The notes under the pieces were generated by a model. The model was not told the origin of the DNA. It saw nothing but the letters and a program-made list of their open reading frames with translations, and made no database searches. From NCBI GenBank assembly GCA_016780945.1, contig JADHKY010000002.1, positions 1 through 28,222 on the forward strand: 28,222 nucleotides of DNA, given 5' to 3'. Numbering within the stretch: position 1 is the stretch's first letter; each line of letters opens with the position of its first letter. A program made the translations under genes and the position numbers. Positions 22,963 through 28,222 of this stretch are shown piece by piece. Origin of the DNA: Aquiluna sp. Lineage in GTDB: Bacteria > Actinomycetota > Actinomycetes > Actinomycetales > Microbacteriaceae.

Positions 22963-23759
22963 TGCATCACCGCAAAGTCCCAGGGATCTGTCCTTATCTC
23001 ACTCACTGCAAACTCGACATCCGAGTGCAGTTTTGACAGCTGCATAGCTGCGGATTCCAACCAGATTGACTCAGCTGCCCAGTGCGAGATGTCCATTAGA
23101 GCTGGGCCATCCACCAACTGCGATAGCTCAATAAAGTCTTGTGAGGGGTGATGGCGGAGGTCACTAGTGATAAAAACATCAGCCTTAGATTCAAGAGCTT
23201 GGCCTAAAAAGCCATCCCCTGCCCCACCAACAAGCGCAACGCGACTAATCATGCGCTCGGGTTCTCCAGCAACTCTCACTCCTTGAGCGACCGGCGGCAA
23301 TACTTTGGCAACGTTTCTAGCGAAATCTACGAGCTTCTGACTCGAGACAATGCCGACGCAGCCATGACCGGTCATCGGATCTAGAGGGGAGATCTCAGTG
23401 AGACCCAATGCGGCTGCGAGGGACTGCGATACACCCCCAATTGCGACATCTGCGTTTGTATGGGCTGCAAAGATTGCCAAGCCACCCCGCACAGCCTTTG
23501 TTATGAGGTTCCCCTTTGCCGTTAGCTCGCCTAATTCATGAACAGGCCTAAGCAGCATCGGGTGATGAGTAAGAAGAAGCTGCGCACTTGATTCAATTGC
23601 CTCATCAACCACCTCAGCGGTGACATCAACACTCAATAGCACCCTGGAAACCTCGCTAGCTGGATGACCTAGCATTAGGCCGACTCGATCCCAGTCTTCG
23701 GCGGTAGCGGTTGGCCAGAGCTCCTCGAAGCTTTTCAGTAGATGAGAGAGAGCTGTCAT
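22959..23759 (-). CDS. Nif3-like dinuclear metal protein
   Basis: A 266-residue member of the Nif3/DUF34 family, hexameric proteins with two metals per subunit. It is sometimes annotated as GTP cyclohydrolase 1 type 2, but the physiological function is unsettled. Metal-binding motifs visible are LLTHHPML (His65, His66), AAHTNADVA (His100, Asp104) and the C-terminal HWAAE. The length corresponds to the short form without the PII-like insert. It heads the conserved nif3-cdsZ-rnhA operon. A hairpin lies 9-30 bases before the ATG, and tRNA-Val is 50 bp upstream on the same strand. Confidence 0.92.
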   Translation of the reverse strand: MTALSHLLKSFEELWPTATAEDWDRVGLMLGHPASEVSRVLLSVDVTAEVVDEAIESSAQLLLTHHPMLLRPVHELGELTAKGNLITKAVRGGLAIFAAHTNADVAIGGVSQSLAAALGLTEISPLDPMTGHGCVGIVSSQKLVDFARNVAKVLPPVAQGVRVAGEPERMISRVALVGGAGDGFLGQALESKADVFITSDLRHHPSQDFIELSQLVDGPALMDISHWAAESIWLESAAMQLSKLHSDVEFAVSEIRTDPWDFAVMQ

Positions 23760-23767
23760 AGGTAAAG

Positions 23768-23789
23768 CAAACCAGAAAAATCTGGTTTG
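23768..23789. terminator. Perfect 9-bp hairpin between tRNA-Val and nif3
   Basis: Arms CAAACCAGA (23768-23776) and TCTGGTTTG (23781-23789) enclose a 4-base AAAA loop. It lies downstream of tRNA-Val and just upstream of the nif3 start, both on the minus strand. A T-rich run follows only on the plus-strand side, so a strong intrinsic terminator for the tRNA is not assured. An operator or RNA-processing hairpin is an alternative. Confidence 0.45.
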
Positions 23790-23808
23790 GATTTGTTTTT
23801 GTTCGAAG

Positions 23809-23881
23809 TGGGCCCTACCGGGCTCGAACCGATGACATCCACGGTGTAAACGTGGCGCTCTACCAACTGAGCTAAAGGCCC
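23809..23881 (-). tRNA. tRNA-Val (anticodon UAC)
   Basis: A complete 73-nt cloverleaf on the minus strand. The acceptor pairs GGGCCTT with AGGGCCC (one G-U). The D arm contains AGCTCAGTTGGTAGAGC. The anticodon stem CCACG/CGTGG holds the loop TTTACAC, giving anticodon TAC (valine). The T arm has GGTTCGAGCCC. The discriminator is A and no CCA is encoded. A TAGTAT -10 box ends seven bases before the mature 5' end. Confidence 0.97.
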
Positions 23882-23888
23882 GCCCGAA

Positions 23889-23894
23889 ATACTA
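23889..23894 (-). promoter_or_regulatory. Putative tRNA-Val -10 box
   Basis: On the minus strand TAGTAT is followed by seven bases (ttcgggc) and then the first G of the mature tRNA. It lies in the 27-bp gap after the peroxiredoxin gene. The spacing implies little or no 5' leader. The -35 region is weak. Confidence 0.45.
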
Positions 23895-23908
23895 CTACAG
23901 ATAATGAC

Positions 23909-24364
23909 CTAGAGAAGTTCTAGTGCGCTTCGGTAGCTGGCCATATCTCTGGCCTCTCCCGGAGAGGTGGTGAACTTGGCAACCACGATTTGGTCGTGGT
24001 TAATAACATAGGTGGCACGGGTGCCGTGTCCTCGCTCCTCTAAGAAGGCGTCATAAAGCTTCGTGACTTCTCCGTGTGGCCAGAAATCTGCAAGCAGTTG
24101 GAACTCATAGCTCTCGGCCTCGGCAAAGGCTGCCTGGGTGAATTTACTGTCCACGCTGATTGCGACTAGCTCCACCTTGGCGTCTTTGAACACATCACGG
24201 TTGTCTCTAAGTTCACACATCTCACCCGTGCAGGTCCCACTGAATGAAAGTGGGTAGAACACCAAAACCACTGGTTTTCCCTTGTACTCACTTAGCTTGA
24301 ACTCTTCGCCGTGCTGGTTCGAAAGTGCGAAATCTGGGGCGATGTCTCCTACTGATACGGCCAT
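23909..24364 (-). CDS. AhpE-type peroxiredoxin
   Basis: A 151-residue thiol peroxidase that reduces peroxides. The AhpC/TSA fold is clear: VGDIAPDFALSNQHGEEF (5-22) and FYPLSFSGTC (36-45), with Pro38, Thr44 and peroxidatic Cys45, then Arg in the HGTRATYVI strand. The sequence is closest in layout to mycobacterial AhpE. A second cysteine, Cys50 (GEMC), sits five residues on, as in Bcp/PrxQ proteins, and could act as resolving cysteine, so AhpE versus Bcp is open. The ATG at 24364 has AAGGAG (24370-24375) five bases upstream and a TATAGT -10 box at 24391-24396. It is divergent from aceE. Confidence 0.92.
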   Translation of the reverse strand: MAVSVGDIAPDFALSNQHGEEFKLSEYKGKPVVLVFYPLSFSGTCTGEMCELRDNRDVFKDAKVELVAISVDSKFTQAAFAEAESYEFQLLADFWPHGEVTKLYDAFLEERGHGTRATYVINHDQIVVAKFTTSPGEARDMASYRSALELL

Positions 24365-24390
24365 GTGAGCTCCTTGTGTTGGGACTTAGG

Positions 24391-24396
24391 ACTATA
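24391..24396 (-). promoter_or_regulatory. -10 box for the peroxiredoxin gene
   Basis: TATAGT on the minus strand. A start about 7 bases downstream leaves a leader of about 20 nt carrying AAGGAG before the ATG, unlike the leaderless starts elsewhere in the window. Confidence 0.5.
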
Positions 24397-24422
24397 GCTA
24401 AACAAATACACGAATACCTGAA

Positions 24423-24428
24423 TAGACT
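24423..24428 (+). promoter_or_regulatory. Putative aceE -10 box
   Basis: TAGACT on the plus strand. Transcription from about 24435 would give a leader of about 50 nt to the preferred GTG start at 24486, with AAGAGG near 24473 as ribosome-binding site. Confidence 0.45.
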
Positions 24429-24485
24429 TTAGTCGCCCACAAAATGGGAACTTTTAGTAAACAGCCACGAAAAGAGGCTTTAGCG

Positions 24486-27209
24486 GTGTCAATAAACAAC
24501 CAAGATGCTTTCGCTGTCAACAATCCTGACAGGGACCCCCAGGAGACAGCCGAGTGGCTTGAATCACTTGATGCCCTAGCCAAGACCCACGGTCGCGGTC
24601 GCGCCCGAGAAATCATGCTGAACCTACTGAGGCGTTCACATGAGCTGCAGCTGAATGTTCCTCTGGTGCCAACCACTGACTACATCAACACCATTAGCCC
24701 TGAGGACGAGCCGCAGTTTCCTGGAGATGAGCAGATTGAGAGAACCTACCGCGCGTGGATGCGCTGGAACGCGGCCATCATGGTGCACAGGGCGCAGCGT
24801 CCCGGCATCGCTGTTGGTGGGCACATCTCATCCTTCGCCTCAAGTGCGTCGCTCTATGAGGTGGGCTTCAATCACTTTTTCAAGGGACACGATCACCCAG
24901 ATGGCTCAGACCAGATCTACATCCAGGGTCACGCCTCTCCCGGTCCCTACGCCAGGGCCTTTCTAGAGGGCAGGCTGTCCGAGGCGGAGATGGACTCCTT
25001 CCGTCAGGAAAAGTCGAGAGCGGGTCGAGGCCTTCCCTCCTATCCGCACCCTCGTCTCATGCCGGACTTTTGGCAGTTCCCAACGGTATCGATGGGTCTC
25101 GGGCCGATAAGTGCCATCTACCAAGCGCAGTTCAACCGCTACCTCATGGCTCGTGGCTTCAAGGACACCTCCAATCAGCACGTCTGGGCCTTCCTCGGTG
25201 ACGGTGAGCTAGATGAGGTAGAGAGTCGTGGAGCGCTTCAGCTAGCCGCTAATGACGGACTGGACAACCTCACCTTTGTTGTCAACGCAAACCTGCAGCG
25301 GCTTGACGGCCCGGTTCGTGGAAACGGCAAGATCATTCAGGAGCTCGAGAGCTTCTTCCGCGGAGCTGGCTGGAACGTAATCAAGGTCATCTGGGGTAGG
25401 GAGTGGGACGCGCTACTTTCCAAGGATCACGACGGAGCTCTTGTAGATCTGATGAACAAGACTCCCGATGGCGACTACCAGACCTACAAGACTGAAGACG
25501 GAGCTTTTGTTCGCGAGAACTTCTTCGCACGCGACCCAAGGACCGCGCAACTGGTTGCTGACATGAGTGACGACCAGATCTGGTCTCTAAAGCGCGGAGG
25601 GCACGACTACAACAAGATCTACGCCGCATACAAAGCCGCAACCAGCCACAAGGGGCAGCCGACGGTAATCATTGCCAAGACCATCAAGGGCTACGGCCTG
25701 GGCAAGAGCTTCGAGGGTCGCAACGCCACCCACCAAATGAAGAAGCTAAAGCTTGATGACCTAAAGCAGTTCAGGGACGAGATGAGAGTTCCAATCTCCG
25801 ATGCCCAACTTGAGGCAGACCCCTACATGCCTCCCTACTTCATGCCCGGCAGTTCCTCCCCGGAGCTTCAGTACATGCACGAGCGCAGAAAGCAGCTTGG
25901 TGGCTACCTTCCAGAGCGAAGGAGCAAATACGTTGACTTCAAGCTTCCAGAGGACAGCGCTTACGACGTCCCGCGAAAGGGATCGGGCAACCAGGAAGTT
26001 GCCACCACGATGGCCTTTGTCAGGATGCTCAAGGACCTACTCCGCTCAGAGGGAACGGGCGAACGAATCCAGCTAATCATCCCGGATGAGGCGAGGACCT
26101 TTGGAATGGACGCCTTCTTCCCAACCTCCAAGATCTACAACCCCAATGGCATGAAGTACATCTCGGTGGATAGAGAGCTACTCCTGAACTACAAGGAGAG
26201 CGAGGCCGGACAGATCCTTCACACCGGCATTAACGAAGCGGGCTCGGTGGCAGCATTCACCGCGTCAGGCTCCTCGTATTCAACTCACGGCCAGCCAATT
26301 ATCCCGATCTACGTTTTCTACTCGATGTTTGGTTTCCAGCGCACGGCGGACTCGCTGTGGCTAGCGGGAGACCAGATGGTTCGTGGATTCTTGATTGGTG
26401 CCACTGCAGGTAGAACGACCCTTACCGGTGAGGGACTCCAGCACGCTGATGGCCACTCGCCCATCATCGCCTACACAAACCCCGCAGTCATTAGCTACGA
26501 CGCCGCATACGGCTACGAGATTGCCCACATCGTCAAAGCAGGTTTTGAGCGGATGTATGGAGGCAAGCATGAGGATCCGAACGTCATGTACTACCTCACG
26601 GTTTACAACGAGCCCATGCTGCAGCCTGCAGAGCCAGAAAACCTCGACGTTGAAGGTGTGCTCAGGGGTATCTACAAGCTAAGTAGCTCAAATGCAGCGG
26701 GACACAAGGTTCAACTCTTGGCCTCCGGCGTCGCTGTCCCCTGGGCAATCGAGGCCCAGCAGCTGCTCGCCGAGTACGGGGTTGCCGCCGACATCTGGTC
26801 GGTCACAAGCTGGGGCGAGCTGCGCAAGGACGGCTTGAGGGCCGATGAGCAGCGCTTCCTGTATCCAGATCAGGATGCTCCGATGCCATATCTCACCCAA
26901 AAGCTCGCAGACGCCGATGGGCCATTCCTGGGCGTGAGCGACTACACCCACTCGCTCCCAGACATGATTCGACCTTGGGTTCCAGGAGACTTTGCAACCC
27001 TGGGCGCTGATGGCTTTGGCTTCTCAGATACCAGGCCTGCCGCAAGACGCTTCTTCAAGATCGATGGACCTTCTATCGCTGTAAGGGCACTCGAGCAATT
27101 GGTGGCTCAGGGCAAGTTGGATGCCAGCATCCCGCAGCAAGCGATCGACAAATTCAAGCTTCACGATGTCTCAGCGGGCACCAGCGGATCGGCCGGTGGT
27201 GACGCCTAA
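24486..27209 (+). CDS. aceE: Pyruvate dehydrogenase E1 component, homodimeric type
   Basis: Thiamine-diphosphate enzyme that decarboxylates pyruvate and loads acetyl groups on the E2 lipoyl arm. The protein has 907 residues from the GTG at 24486 (SINNQDAFAVNNPDRDPQE..., the usual actinobacterial start). An ATG at 24444 would add 14 residues and is less typical. The thiamine-binding region FLGDGELDEVESRG ... NLQRLDGPVRGNGK (about 236-281) is intact, as are IIPDEARTFGMD, the FYSMFGFQRTADSLW segment and GATAGRTTLTGEGLQHADGHS. The E2 and E3 partners are encoded about 17 kb away in this window. Its 3' end overlaps the next regulator gene. Confidence 0.95.
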   Translation: MSINNQDAFAVNNPDRDPQETAEWLESLDALAKTHGRGRAREIMLNLLRRSHELQLNVPLVPTTDYINTISPEDEPQFPGDEQIERTYRAWMRWNAAIMVHRAQRPGIAVGGHISSFASSASLYEVGFNHFFKGHDHPDGSDQIYIQGHASPGPYARAFLEGRLSEAEMDSFRQEKSRAGRGLPSYPHPRLMPDFWQFPTVSMGLGPISAIYQAQFNRYLMARGFKDTSNQHVWAFLGDGELDEVESRGALQLAANDGLDNLTFVVNANLQRLDGPVRGNGKIIQELESFFRGAGWNVIKVIWGREWDALLSKDHDGALVDLMNKTPDGDYQTYKTEDGAFVRENFFARDPRTAQLVADMSDDQIWSLKRGGHDYNKIYAAYKAATSHKGQPTVIIAKTIKGYGLGKSFEGRNATHQMKKLKLDDLKQFRDEMRVPISDAQLEADPYMPPYFMPGSSSPELQYMHERRKQLGGYLPERRSKYVDFKLPEDSAYDVPRKGSGNQEVATTMAFVRMLKDLLRSEGTGERIQLIIPDEARTFGMDAFFPTSKIYNPNGMKYISVDRELLLNYKESEAGQILHTGINEAGSVAAFTASGSSYSTHGQPIIPIYVFYSMFGFQRTADSLWLAGDQMVRGFLIGATAGRTTLTGEGLQHADGHSPIIAYTNPAVISYDAAYGYEIAHIVKAGFERMYGGKHEDPNVMYYLTVYNEPMLQPAEPENLDVEGVLRGIYKLSSSNAAGHKVQLLASGVAVPWAIEAQQLLAEYGVAADIWSVTSWGELRKDGLRADEQRFLYPDQDAPMPYLTQKLADADGPFLGVSDYTHSLPDMIRPWVPGDFATLGADGFGFSDTRPAARRFFKIDGPSIAVRALEQLVAQGKLDASIPQQAIDKFKLHDVSAGTSGSAGGDA

Positions 27210-28222
27210 GCACCTTCCATGGCTTAGATCCATTGCTGGTGACCTGGCAACGGCGACACTCTCTCGTCTTGAGGAAACACTCCCCTGGTATTCGCAGATG
27301 CCGCCGGCTCGCAGGGCAGCGGTTGGGTCTGTCGCTCAGAGCGGAATCACCAGCTTCATCCAGTGGTACGAAGACCCAGGCTCGCAGCCATGGGTAGCGG
27401 CAGATGTTTTCGCCGGTGCCCCCAGAGAGCTACTTAGGTCCATCTCCCTTCAAGAAACCCTGCAACTAATCCACGTAGTTGTAGAAATGGTTGAGGAGAG
27501 AGTTGTCTCGGAGCACCCAGATTTGCGAGAGGCCGTGCTTCGCTACTCGAGGGACATTGCCTTTAGTGCAGCCGATGTCTATGCACGCGCGGCAGAGGCA
27601 AGGGGTCTGTGGGATGCACGGCTAGAAGCATTGGTCGTAGACAGCATCATCAGCGGAGAGACCTCACAGGAAATCAACTCCCGTGTCGCCGCACTTGGCT
27701 GGCGAGCTGATGGACAGGTCGCGGTTTTGTTAGGAACCACCCCCGAGACACCAGATCCTGACAACATGCGAAAGATAGCGCGCAAATCCCAGGCTGATGT
27801 CCTGCTCGGGATCCAAGGCCGCAGACAAGTAGCGGTAATTGGCCTACCTGAAATTGTTAGCAAACCAGCAGCAGCTATCACCAAGGTCGCTCAGTCACTG
27901 AGCGAGAGCTTCGGTCTTGGTCCGCTCATTCTCGGCCCGGTGGTCAACACTGTCTCTGACGCACCAAGGTCAGCAAGGGCGGCACTATCCGCCAACTCCG
28001 TTGCAGCGAGTCGGGAGGTCCCCTCGAGACCGATGCAGGCTGATGACCTTCTGCCAGAGCGGGCGTTGGCAGGCGATTTGTTAGCAAAGCAAACACTCAT
28101 TGCGAACTATTACCTTCCTCTGGCCGAGAACTCGAGAGAGCTATTGCACACCCTGAGAAACTACTTCGAGCAGGGCGGATCGCTGGAGGCAACCTCAAAG
28201 GCCCTTTACGTTCATGCCAACA
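27199..28222 (+). CDS. fasR: PucR/FasR-like transcriptional regulator, N-terminal part
   Basis: The open frame runs from GTG at 27199 (or the adjacent GTG at 27196) to the window end without a stop; 341 residues are visible. The N-terminus (HLPWLRSIAGDLATATLSRL then LPWYSQMPPARRAAVGSVAQ) resembles FasR of Streptomyces, a PucR/CdaR-class activator of the fabD-fabH-acpP-fabF fatty acid operon. Near the end, LLPERALAGD and YFEQGGSLEATSKALYVHAN match the PucR C-terminal domain leading into its helix-turn-helix, which is cut off. The start overlaps aceE by 11 bases, so it is probably cotranscribed with pyruvate dehydrogenase E1. Regulation of fatty acid synthesis is an inference from the family; fab genes would be expected next. 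Confidence 0.8.
   Translation, partial: MTPKHLPWLRSIAGDLATATLSRLEETLPWYSQMPPARRAAVGSVAQSGITSFIQWYEDPGSQPWVAADVFAGAPRELLRSISLQETLQLIHVVVEMVEERVVSEHPDLREAVLRYSRDIAFSAADVYARAAEARGLWDARLEALVVDSIISGETSQEINSRVAALGWRADGQVAVLLGTTPETPDPDNMRKIARKSQADVLLGIQGRRQVAVIGLPEIVSKPAAAITKVAQSLSESFGLGPLILGPVVNTVSDAPRSARAALSANSVAASREVPSRPMQADDLLPERALAGDLLAKQTLIANYYLPLAENSRELLHTLRNYFEQGGSLEATSKALYVHAN

Noticed and set aside
24444..24485. ATG at 24444 as the aceE start
   Set aside because: The GTG at 24486 has a ribosome-binding site and matches the usual actinobacterial AceE N-terminus; the extra 14 residues are atypical, though not excluded.

Overview
The window looks like a chromosomal housekeeping region of a small-genome actinobacterium, most likely Microbacteriaceae of the freshwater Luna type (Rhodoluna/Aquiluna-like). 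This rests on gene content and order, not on a database search. Actinobacterial markers are a DUF7455 protein, SigA followed by a MurT/GatD pair, a PAC2 protein, DUF4191, the glnA / glnA2-glnE arrangement, an Nif3 - zinc-ribbon - RNase H/phosphatase operon as in Mycobacterium (Rv2230c-Rv2228c), homodimeric AceE and a PucR/FasR-type regulator. Genes are tightly packed, often with 4-bp stop/start overlaps. I saw no mobile elements, phage genes or CRISPR arrays.

Layout. 1-158: tail of a DUF7455 gene. 145-3131 (minus): sigA-murT-gatD operon. 3217-5525: divergent pac2 and pepA. 5578-10767: lpd, E2 acyltransferase, lipB, lipA and DUF4191, that is, pyruvate/2-oxoglutarate dehydrogenase E3 and E2 with de novo lipoylation. 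10843-16521: nitrogen assimilation, with adenylylatable glnA facing glnE and glnA2 across a shared terminator. 16557-18955: nadE-panB (NAD and CoA precursors). 18952-20793: a small SPOR-like gene, then map-ppgK. 20794-21130 (minus): RNase P RNA. 21140-23759 (minus): nif3-cdsZ-rnhA/phosphatase. 23809-23881: tRNA-Val(UAC). 23909-24364: AhpE-type peroxiredoxin. 24486-28222: aceE, overlapped by a PucR/FasR-like regulator that runs off the window.

How it fits together. aceE (E1), the E2 and lpd (E3) give pyruvate dehydrogenase, with LipB and LipA installing the lipoyl group. GlnA makes glutamine under GlnE control. NadE and PanB supply cofactors.

The most unusual signal is the MurT/GatD pair. The GatD-like protein has no cysteine at all and has tyrosine where the catalytic histidine should be. 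The MurT-like protein has lost its four-cysteine zinc ribbon but keeps a Mur-ligase core. Microbacteriaceae use type B peptidoglycan, where the D-Glu alpha-carboxyl that MurT/GatD normally amidates is instead the cross-link attachment point. The pair may therefore have been repurposed, for example as an amino-acid ligase. A second theme is that six genes start 6-7 nt after a TANNNT -10 box, which predicts leaderless mRNAs. The same spacing occurs at rnpB and tRNA-Val. A third is that sigA appears to lack a normal start codon at its best initiation site.
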